Below are positions 1-14,629 of a DNA stretch of 64,000 bases, one piece after another (the stretch's first letter is position 1; each line of letters opens with the position of its first letter). Position numbers and translations under genes: made by a program. Under the pieces are notes generated by a model. The model searched no databases. It was not told the origin of the DNA and saw only the letters and a program-made list of their open reading frames with translations. Location of the stretch: positions 620,001 through 684,000 of the forward strand of contig NGBS01001160.1 in NCBI GenBank assembly GCA_002245135.1, written 5' to 3'. Origin of the DNA: Proteromonas lacertae (lineage: Eukaryota; Sar; Bigyra; Opalinata; Proteromonadidae).

Positions 1-1765
1 ATAATGAGAATATGTCAAAGATATTTAAAAAGTCATATAAATGATTCATTAATGATGGAGATATTACATTCTTTTGATGTAAAGAATGTGAAAGAGTTGA
101 AAGATATATGTGAAAAATACTTGATGAGAAAAGGATATAAATACTTAAACAATGGTATAAATATAGTATTTTATTCTTATAGATGAATTGTTGTTAAAGA
201 TGAATATTAGTAGTTTGGAATTGATATTATCAAATCGAAAACTGATAATAAAAGATGAGAATTGGTTATTAAATCGATTATTAAAATGGTACAAAAATAA
301 TAAAGTGTGTGAAGAAGAAGAAAATGAAGAATTTGTGAAAATGTTGAAAAAGTCAATTCATTTCAATGAATTAAAAGAAGAGGAAATAGATGAAGAAGAT
401 TTATTGGTATTAAGAGAGTTAAAAATAGAAATATATAATATTAATACAAATATTATTCATATTCCAATTAGTTTTGATGATATAAATAATGAAGAATTAA
501 TAGAAATGATTTATGAGTATTATGTTGAAGAAGAAAATGAAATAGAGTTAAATGAAAATCAAAAAGAAATATTGAATAAATCAAAAGAAGATTTAATGAA
601 ACTGTTAAACCATGAAGATATAAAAATGGTTGAAATAACATTAAATATTATAATGGAGATGAAGATAGAAGAAATAATACCAATCGAAATGAAGAACAAA
701 TTGTTATAGTAGAACTAATTGAATGGATATTAATGAAAGTAAAAGAAATCGAACAATGAAATGTTTATGTTTATTTGTTAGTGATAAAAAACACATTTCA
801 ACAATTGAAGTTTTTTGTGGAAAAGAAATTCTTTTTAATTTATTGAATGAAGTATGTTATTTTAATCCCAAATCAAAAGAATTGTTGATCGAATATGTTC
901 AAAAGATAAAATTAAATGAAAAAGAAGAAGAATTGAATAGAATAATAAATGATAAAGAATTATTAGAAGAATTAAAAACGAAAAAGATAAAATCATTCTC
1001 ATATCCTCAATCAGAATATTTGTTTTCTGTTTATGAAGAAATGTCAATAATTCCTTCATTTGATGGAACAAAATGTGAGTTTTCAATAAATCCATCATTA
1101 CCTGATGGAATAATGATAGATAAAGAAAATGGAATAATTCATGGAAAAGTGAATAAAGAAATCGAAAAGAGAGAATATGAAATAACTTGCAAGAATATTC
1201 GAAATGAAAAGAAATTCAAAATATCATTAGAATTTGTGGAAATTAAATACACAGAATTAAACAAATGTAAAGGAATAACAATATCAAATAATGGAAAAAT
1301 AATAGAACAAACATTCAGGAGTGTGTAATCATTGTTATTTAAAATTGAAAATGGAAAATGGAATTTATCATATTAAAATCAAATATTTGAAAACTTGAGT
1401 GATAGTTGTAATGGTTATATGTATTTAGGATTATCAACTAATAATACATATTCTGGTATACAGATTTATAATCAACCAAACAACTTGTAATTATGTTGCA
1501 TGGAATGCTAAAAGTCATGATATTACTGATGATTGTTATATTGGAACAGTTGTTAATAATAATCCAAATATCAATAATCATGGAGAAGGATCAATTTATG
1601 AAATGATTGTTGATATGAATAAAAGAGAATTTTGGATAAGTCATAAAGATTCATCTCCTGTTTTACTTGTTAAAGATTTACCTTCTCCATTATATTCCAT
1701 ATTCAGCATTTTATTGTTGTGAAGGTAATAAACATGAATTACTTTCAGTTTCTCATGAAGATTAA
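1..1765 (+). pseudogene. Decayed BACK / Ig-like / SPRY-type protein gene, 5' end outside window
   Basis: Coding-like sequence runs through the region but in shifting frames. A 28-nt GT-AG intron (155-182) joins the first two pieces cleanly into a BACK-like helical segment (KYLNND then ELLLKMNISSLELILSN). From about 710 the frame changes. The stretch 760-1328 carries an Ig-like repeat of the putative-Ig (He_PIG) type (FSINPSLPDG, GIIHGKV). From 1330 to 1765 pieces of a SPRY-like domain (YMYLGLSTNN, EFWISHKDSS, YSAFYCCEGN) appear in alternating frames and end at TAA 1763-1765. At least five one-base shifts have no GT-AG explanation, so I read it as a pseudogene. It converges on the DNA-PKcs gene, 74 bp away. 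Domain names are pattern recognition, not a search; the broken state is clearer than the exact family. Confidence 0.6.
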
Positions 1766-1839
1766 CTCAATTCTACTATTTTTATGTTATTTTATGAATA
1801 AAAAATATAAAACAAATATCAAAACAAATAACTCAACAT

Positions 1840-4800
1840 CTATAACCATGATGTTAAACCATAATATTGTATTCCTAACACAGCACTATCACTTGATAAT
1901 TCTACTAATGTGTGAATCTGTTTCTTTACATCTTTATATTCACCAGTTATTTCATTATTATGCAATAAAATATTTTCTATTCCTTTTGGATATTCTCTTC
2001 TTCCTTTCAATTCACTAATTAATACATTTATTGGATTTTCATTATTCAATTTTCTTTCTACTATCTTTAGTTTAGTATTACTATTGTTATTATTATCTGA
2101 TTTTTTATCAACTCTATCTTCCCAATCGATTAATGGATCTTTCAAAAATATATCCAATATTCTCAATAACAATTCCTTTTCACCGCTTAAACTATACATT
2201 ATCTCACTCATTATCAATTCTATCACATTCTTACTATCAAATGGTTTGAATATATTCATTAATTCAGGAGTTAAACGAATAGGGATTGTCTCAGGTATTG
2301 GTAATTGTGTTCCAAAGCCAAATGAACATCCAAAATCAATACTTACCAACGAACATCTTTCAATATCCAATAAGAAATTACCCAAATGTCTATCACCAAT
2401 TCCTAGTATATAATTACTTATATTTATTACACTTATATCTTTCATTAATTCATTTCGATTTACTAAATATGATTCACATCCGATACTTAGTTTCTTTATA
2501 TATTCATTTAATAAATCATTACTGCACAGCTTTACACATTCTTTATAATTATCTTCAATATCTTTTATGTTACTTTTTGCATATAATAATGAATATTTAT
2601 CATTATAATTTGTTTTTAACCATTTTCTATACTTCTCCATTGCAGGAAATTGGAATGTTGTGATTTTATCAACTTTTCTTCTTATTCTATAATTAATTAA
2701 TAATTATTATTATATTTATATATACGCATATTGACTTTCAATTATGGATGATAATGGAATTGTATTATTTACCCATTCTAATAAACCAATAAATGGAGTC
2801 ATTGCTATTACATTATATGTTTTGATTAACAAATTCTTTTCTTTACATTCATTATTCTTTTTCAATATGTTATTTATAACCATATATATTTCTTCAATTC
2901 TAGAATCTAATCTTAAATCTTCACCTCCTTTTACTAAGTATTTATACTCATTATAATCATTTCCTCTCATTATTATTCTCTTAGGTAATTGCTTAGATTC
3001 CATTACTAATAAATATGGATTGAATGACACAATATATCTCTCCTCAGATAATTCAGGTGATAAACTATTATTATTCGAACCAGGTATATTGATATGCAAT
3101 TTCTCACTTCCATAATCGCAATAATTACTCAAATATAGACTATAATCGATTAATGCATTACTTCCTCTCTTTATATTCAACCCTAATGGAGGTTTTTGAC
3201 CTAATATATAGATTTGTCTTCTCACTGAATCTATTAACTCTACAGTTAATGGTTTTATATTATTTGCATTATTACCAAACTCTTTCTTTATTATTACTGA
3301 TAATTGCTATTAATATTATATATATATATATATAAGAAAGTTTATTAATACCTGTTTCCAGTTGGTATTGTATTTACCATTATCCATATCACATATTCCA
3401 TCAACTATATCACTATACAACAACTTCATCAATTTCTTTGCTTTTTCATGATTATTTGAATCTACTAACTTACTTACCTGTCTTAATATATCCAATACTC
3501 TTAAATGAGGATGATGTAATTGATGGAAATTGTTCACTATTCTTGTAAATAGTCCATACTTCAATTTGGATTTAACTTTGTTTAATTTGATCTTTACATC
3601 TTCATTCAGATTATCTTCACTAACCATTATTGCATATACTAAACTTTGACTATTAAATTCACATAAATTCTCAAATATTTTGATTATTATATCACATAAT
3701 TTAGTATTTAATAAACCAACCAATTGAGATTCCCATTTCAAATAATACCACTGTGGAAATATATTATACTCTTCAAATATCTTTATCAACTCTTCATCAT
3801 TATCATCATTATTCTCTAATATATATCCAAATACTCTCAGTAAGTAATTTCGAGCATATTCATTTCCATAGATTATAGATTTCATTATATTCTCTATATA
3901 TAGTTTAATATATCTATATCGAGTATATTCATCAATTTTGATCTTTTCATTATTCAATATATAATCACAGAATAAAGCATACTCATATGTCAATTTACTT
4001 TCATCTTTCTTGTTAGTTCCTATACTATTTAATGCATTATTATAACACTTTGATATTGTTGAAATTGTATTGTCAATTTCATTTGTATTTTCCCCATCAT
4101 ATAATATTAAACTTGTATATAATACACTTCCACTTATCATATTGTATTTTACATATTTTTCTTTACTTATTTCATCATTATTATCATTCAAATCAATAGT
4201 TCCCCAATCTTTTGTTTCTAATACACTTTTACATTTCTCAATTAACTTAAAGTCTTTATTTTTAATTGCTTTATACTTCAGTATATCAATAACACCTTCA
4301 AATGCTTTTAATTCTTTAATATTATTGTCATCTTCATATTCTGAATATTCTTTTATATATAACTGAGCTACACTTGTACAACCATTATTCAAAGCATTCT
4401 TATACCCTTTATATATTGTTTTTATCAAACTATCTTCTAAATTTGGAAATGTATTACATAATCGATCATTATAACACTTTCTATTGAATATTATTCCTTC
4501 CCATGTATCTATTTTATCTTCAACTATCTTTGGGAATGTATTATTCCATTTTCTTATCAATTCATTTTCTATATCAGATTTTTCTTCACTTCTTCTATTA
4601 CTTTCTCTTTCTGTGTTTATTATATCTCTCAATTCACTTATTCGTTGTAATTGCTCTAATATTGTCAGTTTTGATTTGGTTGATAATTGATGTAATGAAC
4701 TCCATTCTTCTAAGAATAAATCCAATATTTCATCAGTTCGAGCCAAACATCTATCCAAATCATTTGATAAATAATGATAAACAGCCAAATCAATTGGTAA

Positions 4801-7800
4801 AATATGAAATAGTTGAGATATATTATTATGATTGTTATTGATAAATTGAGTCAATAGAATCAGACTTTCTTCACCTCCTTTTCTTAACAAACTCTTCACA
4901 TAATAAGGAATCATATATTGATTCTCATTATTCCACAATTGACTGACATTATTATCAACTTCACTGTTTATATTATCCAATAGATTATCCCATTGTTGAA
5001 GTTCAAACATGCAATGCAATCTTTCTTTATACCAACAATCTGTTTCTATTACATTTGGAACTATTCCATCATCCCAATTATTCTCTTCTAATTGATCTAA
5101 ACATTCTTCGTATGTATTTAATGCATCTGAATAGTTACCTTGAATTTCGTAATCTAATGCATTTACTGTTAGTAACTTTGAACACCATTGTGATTGGATT
5201 GTTAATAATAAGTCTCTTTCATCTAAATTTTGATATAATTTGTATAATTGACACCATATGTTGATTCTATCATCTATAGAGATTCTGTTATTTGGATTTT
5301 GAAGTATTGTTTCTAATACTAATATTCCATTATTTATTACTTTTGTGTTTAATGCGATTGTTGTTAAATATGAGTAATTCAATGATGCTATTGGTTGGAA
5401 GACTTGAATCATGTTGAACAACGCATTAACAAATGATGGACTTGTATATAATACATTTATTTGTTCAGATAATTTGTTTAATAATTCATTATACTTATCA
5501 TTATTTCTATTCACTTCATTACCATCATTATACAATGAAGTAATATATTTCTCAAACACTAGGTTTGACAGAATTGGATCTCTCTGCACTAATGCTATTA
5601 ATGGATCTATAATATCACATAGACTAATATTCAAATCAGGCAATTCTCCATCTCTATATGTTCTATACAATTTCACTCTTTTACTAATCTCTTCAGTTTC
5701 TATTATTGAATGTGATCTTTCTTTTCTCTTTTGTTGTTGATTTATCAATATATAATTATCAGAATTCATTTTCTCTTTTCTAAATCTCATCTTTGGTGGT
5801 GGCATTAATGCACTTTCTAAATCATTAGGTATTTTCTGTTGTGGATCATAATTATTATTATTCATTAGTTGATTTCTTTGAGTGTAAAGTGGTGTATTTA
5901 ATGCTTCCATTGCTGATTGTGTTGGATTGTATATAAATCCTTCTTCGCCAATTTGTGTTATACTCTGACTCCACCATGCCGATTGTGATTGAGTATTTCT
6001 AATTGCCATTATCTATGTAAATAAATATATAATAATTATTATACACTATCTTGTGATAATTGACTTTGAGTCCATGAACTATTAATTGATATTGGTTTAT
6101 ACTCACATTCAGTGGGAGAGTGGAACAATTCATTCTTATAATTAGCTGTATGTGAAAATAACTTCAATAATAATGGTGTACTATATTTAATCCAATTATC
6201 TTGACATTTATCTAATGGCAGTTTAGTCAATAAATCAAATAATCTATTTAAATGACTTTCACTATTACAGTAATTCTCATCTAAAAATGAAAATATCATT
6301 TCTTCAACTTTATCATTATCATCATTCAATCCACTTCAACAATATTTCTGATATAATAGTCTTCAATCTATCTTCATTCAATTGATTATAAAACCATATT
6401 AACAACTCATAGAATTTGATTCTAATTGACTCATTTTCATGTTTTTTAATTCCAATTATTGATAATTCACTATTATCAAAGTAACACATATAATCCTTTT
6501 CTTCTTTCGTCATTAACATTGGAATGAATACTTTGAATTGATCTAATAAATATAATATTACATTTGGATCACTATCTCTTATTAATTGAGGTATAATTCT
6601 TTTTAATAAACTACAACATTCACTATCTTTATATAATTCATCATGAATAGATTCATATAGGTTGATTCTATTTGTTCCTTGAACATTATTGGAGGATAAC
6701 ATTGTATATGAATATTCTAATAAACTGTGATTCAATAATTTTGGATAATGAGCTATACATTTGTTTATTATTGAACTGAATTTATCATAATTCCTTTCAG
6801 CAAATAAATCCATTAAATATTGACTTATCATTTGAGGTAATTGATCAAGTTTAAATTCATACTGTTTTACTGATAAAGCTGCAATTTCTGAAGCTAATAA
6901 ATATTCATCCTTTATATTTGACTTTATTGAAGTCATTAAACCTTTCATGAATGTAGGAATATCAAATGATGAAACTGGTCCAATAATTTCACAATTTAGC
7001 TGTAAGAAACAACCAAAATAACAGTAAACCACTTCGTTTAACAATATGTACAAATGTAGCATCGTCTTTATCTAATAAACTAAGTGGAACAGTATAATCT
7101 AATGTTAATTCAGGTATATATTTACTCCATTTAGTTAAGAGGTTTTTTAATATTTTAACATTACATAAAACAACACTTTGTCTTGTATATGGAATACAAT
7201 TGATTAAATGATTGATAAAACCATTAACATATGTTAATTGTATTGATGAAGTAAAATTACAATCCCATTCTGATAATATTAAACATAAATCTCTCATAAT
7301 ATAATGAAAACTATTATTCTTATTATTCTCTTTATCAATATCTAATAAACACTGCATCAATGGAATAACCAAATGTTGAGCATATTTGGAGAAAAGTTTT
7401 GGTCTATTCAATATAATTTTCATTATAAAGAATCTTGTTTGTAAAGAAGCAGATGAATCTGATAGTTTAATAATCCAATTATCCAACCATATTGGTGGAT
7501 TTACCCAACTACTGGAGAATTTCATATAAACATGATCAATAATCTGTAACATAGCAACCATTGAATAAGTATTGTTAATAGGATCTAATTCAATATAATT
7601 ACCATAATTATTCTTTGGTATTTGATTATTACTATCATTTGATTCTGTTTTATTAATATTTGTTTCTACTTGTGATGCTAAGGAAGAACCAACTAAATAT
7701 TGACTTAGAAATGATTGAGTAGAATAACTATTATTTGGTTTAGTATAACTACTTCTCATATTGGTTATAACATTATTCCATTCTTCAGATTGATATTCAG

Positions 7801-10800
7801 TTTCAACTTCAAATTCTAATGGAACAGACGGAGAAACATTATCCCACAAACATTCACCTTTCATTTGATCTTCTTTAAACACTAAACCATCATAAAACTT
7901 CTGTTCTGTTTGTGTATTTCTTACAACTGTTGCTAAACAATCAAATGCATAAACTGTGTATTCTTTATATAGTTTATCTTCTGGAGCTTTAGTTACAGCA
8001 CTTTGTCTTCCTTTTGAACATAATAATCGAGTAATTTCATTACCTTTGGAATTCATACCTGCATAATGTTGACATAAATCTTTTCTAATTTGTTCTGGTG
8101 TTAAAACATCATAAATCACACTTAATAGTTTAAATGAAAAGATTTTGGATGGTAATATTGGTTGATAATCAGCCATTGGGATTGTCTGTTCTATTATGTT
8201 TAATGCATATTGTATCAATGAAACTTTATTACCATTATTCTCAATAAAAGGAGTTGTTATAATATCAAGTAATAGATTATTATCTAATTTCATTAATAAT
8301 GGAAATATGATGTATTTATGTAATAATTGAATATAATGAATTGCATCTGATGAATTTGTTAATAAATTGATATAATAGTGTAGCAATATCAATATGGATG
8401 TCTTTTCACGTTTTATTGATTTAGACAAATGTATAAATGATGATATGATTTGATTCAAATCAATATGATTCTCTTCATTACATGTCAATCTTAACAAATC
8501 AAACAATAATGGCGAACCTGTTTGAATTAATAATAATAATAGATTCTGTAATGTTGTTGTATATTTGATATATAAGACACTACCAACAGTTAATTCTGAT
8601 GTACTTAATGGAAAGTACTTTTCAGCTACAAGCAATAATAAATCATATATATTATCTTCAAATTCATTATTCTGAATTGTATCTAATGTATAATTCAATT
8701 TACTTGTATGAACAATTCCTCTAATGATATATGGCACAATATCTAAGAACATTTTTACATCTGTTGGATTTATATCTGGTTGTTTCATGAATCTCTCTAA
8801 TGATGAATAAATAGAAGACCAAAATGAAGATGGTATAGTTGATATTGAATATAACTTCATAGTTGCTGATATTATAGAAATGAATATTTTCAATGAAGTC
8901 ATATCAGAAGATGATGCTGAAACTGTTAGTATTTGTGGAAATGTATTAATCCATATATCTTTAAAATAATTGGGTGGATTTGGTAAAGTACTTAAGTAGT
9001 TTAATACAGCAGTTAATATCACACAAATTCTATTAAAATGAGTTGTAATATGGCATAACAAATAGGAGATATTATCTTTGCATTTATCTTCAATTATAAA
9101 CAGTTTTATCCATTCTTTAGATATTTCTGAATGTAAATAGTTATTCTGAAATATATCATCACCACAATTAATCATTGTATCTAATAAACCATTTTGAATA
9201 TTCAATTTAAAACCACAATAATAGGATAATGACAATAAATCACCTGCAAACACATACATTTCATCAGAACAATCTTTAGACAATGAAAATACTTGAATTA
9301 CTAACTTTGAACCATATTCTTCAATATTATTAATATTTGTAAATAATCCAATCTTACCTAATGAAACTAATCCTTTTATTAATCGATGACAAGCAAATAA
9401 TGAATCAGGTAAATGCTTAATATCCCATTGAGACACAATAGGCAATAGCTTATTCAATTTATCATTGAAATATGACTTGATTTGATATGAATATTGTGAT
9501 TGAACTAAAGCTTGAGTGAATAAATGAGCTGATGCTAATAATGGTGTATTACTGTAATGCCAAAACTCTAAGAAACCTAACACCTTTGGATTAACAATAG
9601 AATACCATATATTTAGTAATAATAATTCATTTATGATATGATTCAACGAAATCATCGGATAATTCACTAATAAGGATGATAAAAATCCATACAATCTTCT
9701 AAAACATTCTGCTCTTAATTGTCCAATTTGATCAACTTGATTGGGTGAACAAAATGGAAATAATTCACTAAATGATATGTTATTAGTAGGAAACATATTT
9801 AAGAAATAAGCACAATAATCTAATACATGACAAATTTGATTAGATTCTATTACATCACCTGAATTATTTCTCTTTTTAGAATCACTTGAATTATCTGGTT
9901 CAAATAATAAAGATATATCACATAATTCCATTTGAATTAACCATTGATAACAATCTAATATTCCACCAAATCTACTTAACCATTTCATTATATCATTACA
10001 CACATTTGTGTTATTTATATCAAATGGTGATAATATATCACCTTCAATTAACTCTCTAAATCCTTTAATAGAATGTTCTCGAATATAATTCGCTATATAT
10101 ATATTTGGATTTGTTTCTATTTGTGAAAATAAATCAATACATTCTCTTCTATAATCAGTTTCACCACTTGAAACACCTTCTAATAATATTGGAGTAATAT
10201 CTCCAATTCCATTTACATATTTATTTCTCTCTCTATTGGTTTGTTTTAATGTATTAAACACTTCTCTTTTTAATATTATTTTCTTATAATGACTGATTGC
10301 TTCTATACATTTCTTATTCGTTGTCAATCCAATTTTATCTAAATGTGATAATCTTAAAGATAATAACAAAGTCATTAATATTTCCAAACAGGATAAATCA
10401 ATCAATTGTAATTCTTCTCTGTATGTTCTATAGATCATTGAAAATGTTGTAACAGAACCAAGTCTTTTGTAAGGATCAGAATGAGTACATAATAACAATA
10501 ACCTTCTTAATAAAGAATCAAATTGAATAATATCTAATTTTATCTTTCTAGAACTTCTTTGCTTTATTGACCATTTTAAAAACTCTGAATAAGCAATTGA
10601 ACCGTAATTACGTAATGCACCATTTGTTTTATCACCTAATGCTTCTGTAATACAATCAATTAAGATAATTGTATCTTCTTCATTTCCTCTGCCACTAGAA
10701 AACCAATGAATTAATTGCATTGTTAATGGTTGAAACAGTTGTTTTGACACACTTTCTAAATCTACAGATAATTGCAACAATCCAGTAAATAAAGGTTTTA

Positions 10801-13800
10801 ATACATTACCATGAACTGATTTAGTGGAATTCATTGAATCACCAATTATATAAATAATAACACTATGCAGAAACTCACTACTTGCTACTTTGACTTGCCT
10901 ATTCGTAGATTTCTTTGCTAAATCCAATACTCTTGGGATAATAATCGTCAATGGAAATGATATTGTTTTTATATTATCACATGCTAATTGTATATTTAAT
11001 GATGATAAAGGATCCCATGATATATATTTAGGTATTATCTCTTTGATGTTTGGTATAATATATCTATTATTTCCTCCAATATGTCCTAATAATAACAAAA
11101 TTCGATGCTGTAAAGATCTATTACCAATACTTGACTTTATTACTTTATCTAATCGTTTTGAAGATTTTGTTGCTTTTTCTATATACAAATTAATAATTAT
11201 AATATTTATATTTATACCTTTTACTACTTCGTCTTGACTTTCATCTTTAGTAATTAAATAATTATGCAAAGGTTGTAACAATCTATAATAATCTTCTTCC
11301 CTTTCGATTTTATTGGATTGAACCAGTATCTCAGTCATATTCAGTACACTTTCCATTATATCTGCATTATTATAACCTCCTATTTCAAATCCTTTAATAA
11401 TTATTTCTATTTGACTATTGATTGACAAACATTCTATTGGAGCTAATAATAATGTATGTAAAATATTAACCAAAACTTCACTTTGATATTGTGTTAATGA
11501 TAATAATAACTCATTTAAGAATACTGTGAAATAATCTAAACATTGTTTTCTATATTATTAATTATATATTATAAAAATTATATAAATATTATACTTTTCA
11601 GAATGAGATTCTATATTGGTGAAATATTTCATTTTATTACACAATTCAAATACCAATTTAATCAATTGATAAAATCCAATAATCATTGGCAATAAATGCG
11701 ATTTCTGTATATATAATCTACCTAAAATTGGTATATAATCAAACAGAATATTAAACTTAATCATTGGATATATTGTGATATTGAAATGACATAAATTGGT
11801 AAAGAATAAATAATCTATTGGATTAGTGAATTTAATTGAATATGAATCACTATTAACAGTAGCAGTAGCAGTAGCAGTAGGTGCATTAGTAGTAGTTGTA
11901 GTTGTTGATGTTGTTGAGTTTGTTGTATTTACTGTATTATTCAGTGTATTATCTGTATTTTTGAAATCTTCGACTGTATAACTCAAATCAAGTGTATTTA
12001 TATAATTATTCATTGTTTCTATTATCTTACTACAAAACAATGAATATATTTCATCTAATATCTTTAAATCTTCTTCTTTACATATGTATTTCGTTTCTAC
12101 TTTTCTATTCATTATATCCATCATATCTTTCCAGTAATAAATGTATGGATTATATAAATATTTTGATTCACTTATATCAGATCCTTCTGGTGAATATCTT
12201 ATTGTGGATAATAAACTATTAGTCAACTATTTATATAAATAAATAAATAAAATATAATTATATAAATACAATAAATTCTCTTAGATCATATTCAATATCA
12301 CTCCATTTATAAACAGAAATCAATAATTTCAATATTGTAATTGAGAATATTTCTATATCTCTTGATATCATATATGGTAATGACAATAACTGACTGGTTA
12401 TTAATGTTTTCATATGATCTAAACATTGAGCTGGAGGTGTTTCATTTGTTAATATGTTTATTATATTGGCATAGGCTAATAAGATATTATTATTCGATTT
12501 TCTTGTAGAATAATCATTACTATTATTGTTTGAATTATTATTGGATTCTACTGTAAATTGAGTACAATTATATATCTTTAATAAACACTATTTATAATAA
12601 TAATAATATATATATATAATACAGGATATAATAAATTAGGTGAATATTTTGATAATGGTATACACATCTCTCTTATTCCAGTAATACCTATTCTTCTATT
12701 CATTTCACTACTTGCATCTTGTAATAAACCTAAAAATGAACTATTATAGTAATTCAACAAAGAAGCAGCTTCTTCTTGTGGTAAATTAGAAATTCTTTCA
12801 CTTAACTATTGAAAAAATAATAACATTTATAATTTCAATATATATATATATATATATACACATGTAATAAAACTTTCAATAGCTGGAAATCCTAGTCTTT
12901 GTAACTTCACTGATTGTTTTTCACAACATAATAATAACAATTTAAACACGTATTGAGATTTAATAGTAATATATTCTTCAAATAAACCACAGTGATTTCT
13001 TATTAATTTCAGTGCAGAATATTGAACATAATATCGACTTAATCCAGCAGGAATTGAAATAGCAGTTTTAAATATATTCTCATATAACGATTTCATTGTA
13101 TTTTTATTGTTTATTATTACATCTTTTACATCAGATGAGAGTATATTACTTATACCTTTGATTGAACCACCTAATTCTTGAAATTTGGGATTTTTGATTG
13201 TAAAGTTTTTGGATATACATTTTAACAGTAAATCTGTTATATTTACCGTATTAAATTCCATTTCTTTTGGATAATATTCAATCAACATACCTAATACGTG
13301 ATATACTTTACCATTTACACTTTGACTTGATTTACCTATTCTCAAATCCCTCAATAACCATTCTGCTATTTCATTTATTGGACTAATCAAAACATCTATC
13401 AGGTGATGGCTAATTAAACGTTTAATTGGTTTTAAACTACTCTCTTTTACCATTGAGTCTTTTTCTTTCTTAAATACACTAAAACATACATCCATTATTC
13501 CAGTACTATGTTCATTAATTAACTCGGTATGTGTATTTATGTATTTGGATATAAAACATAATACCAATTTTCTTACTTTTGCAAGATCTTTTATATTTAT
13601 ATTCTGGGGAGTAGTAGTTTCCTGCAAAAAATGGAGTAAATCTGGTGGATTGCTTGAATGGAACAAAGTGTAATTGAAAAGGGCTAATAAAAATATATAT
13701 TCACTATATATACCTAATCTGGCATTATCAATTCTCTCTACTAAGGTAATCTTTTCAATTTGTTTGACTAATGCTTCAGCATCACATATTATGTTTGTAT

Positions 13801-13870
13801 CACCTATCAATTTATCCAAATTCCTTAAACATGAAGATAATTCTTCAATTTCGGGTATTTCTTTAACCAT
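1840..13870 (-). CDS. PRKDC: DNA-dependent protein kinase catalytic subunit (DNA-PKcs) homologue, 10 exons
   Basis: PIKK-family Ser/Thr kinase expected to act with Ku at DNA double-strand breaks (non-homologous end joining). Exons: 13870-12860, 12805-12623, 12587-12270, 12226-11595, 11549-7052, 6999-6045, 6012-3352, 3306-2726, 2686-1840; introns 32-54 nt. Total about 3,895 aa (human about 4,128). The HEAT-repeat region has DNA-PKcs-specific segments (QPLTMQLIHWFSSG, FLKWSIKQ). The FAT region has YRTYRDGELPDLNI and LVQRDPIL. The kinase has LVKGGEDLR (ATP-binding Lys), GIGDRHLGNFLLD (catalytic loop) and IDFGCSFG (DFG), and ends in a FATC tail terminating YYGLTSWL. Key catalytic residues are present. 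Oddities: a one-base frame change near 6322-6330 between LLKWIE and LNDDND with no intron to explain it, and a Thr/Ala-rich insert in exon 4. The exon 5/6 junction (about 7051-7000, CAG acceptor) is less certain than the others. Confidence 0.93.
11855..11940 (-). repeat. Trinucleotide-rich insert in the DNA-PKcs gene
   Basis: Imperfect (TAC/TGC/AAC)n-type triplet repeats on the minus strand encode a Thr/Ala-rich low-complexity stretch (TTTTTTNAPTATATATV) inside exon 4. It stays in frame and probably forms a disordered loop between HEAT repeats. Confidence 0.7.
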
Positions 13871-14629
13871 TTTGGAAAGGCGGGATTTTTGATTTTTCGA
13901 GCCAAATTAGATTTTTTATTCAAATTATTTTAGTGTATTATGTTATGCTAATTAATAACTGATATAAAATAATAGTACAGAGTACAGAGTTTTTCGTTTT
14001 GTTCCTTTTCTTCTGAAGTTGCTTAATAGGTTATAAAAGAGTTGGTTATTTTTTGTGTGTGTATTTTTTGGGATCTTGTGTTTTGGATATCCACTCAAAA
14101 TTTGGACACCCTATTTCTAGAGGTGTTTCAACCTCAATAATTATATTTATCTTGCTATAATCATAAAACTAAGCGTTTCTGAACTTATCTTTGTATTTCG
14201 TTAACTTTCAATTCACACATTATGACATTATTTTTAAAATTTGAGCACCTCATGGTCCAGACTATAGAGCATAATAACTGCATCTTGGATCTCCAATTTT
14301 ATTTATATATTATGATTATTGAATGAGAGTGCTCAAAAAATAACAAGAATCGAAACAAACATAAGTTTGATCATTTTTTCAATTTTTATTTTTTGAGCAC
14401 CTCTCCTATAGGAAGTAAGGGCTCAATATAATAATATATTATGTGTATATGATGATTATTAAACTTATTTATTTAATTGATTAATAATTGATTTATAGCA
14501 TAATAAAATAATACACATATGTAAATATTTATACTTTTATCAAACATATTTGTAAATATTTCTAATTATAAACATATAAAACACTAACAGATGTATATTT
14601 ATTTGTTACTCAATGATAATTTAACCTTT
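13871..14629. other. Intergenic AT-rich spacer with transposon-end relics
   Basis: No convincing gene. Around 13,995-14,010 is GTTTTTCGTTTTGTTCC, the inverse of AGAACAAAACGAAAAACC near 57,750, suggesting a shared element end. At 14,085-14,130 and 14,220-14,410, motifs such as GAGCACCTC and TTTTTTGAGCACCTCT occur in both orientations, like remains of terminal inverted repeats. The upstream region of DNA-PKcs lies here; I see no distinctive promoter motif. Confidence 0.45.

Noticed and set aside
6300-6500. A micro-intron to explain the frame change in DNA-PKcs
   Set aside because: Every GT-AG pair near the site either has a length divisible by three or brings a stop into frame, so I left it as a one-base lesion.
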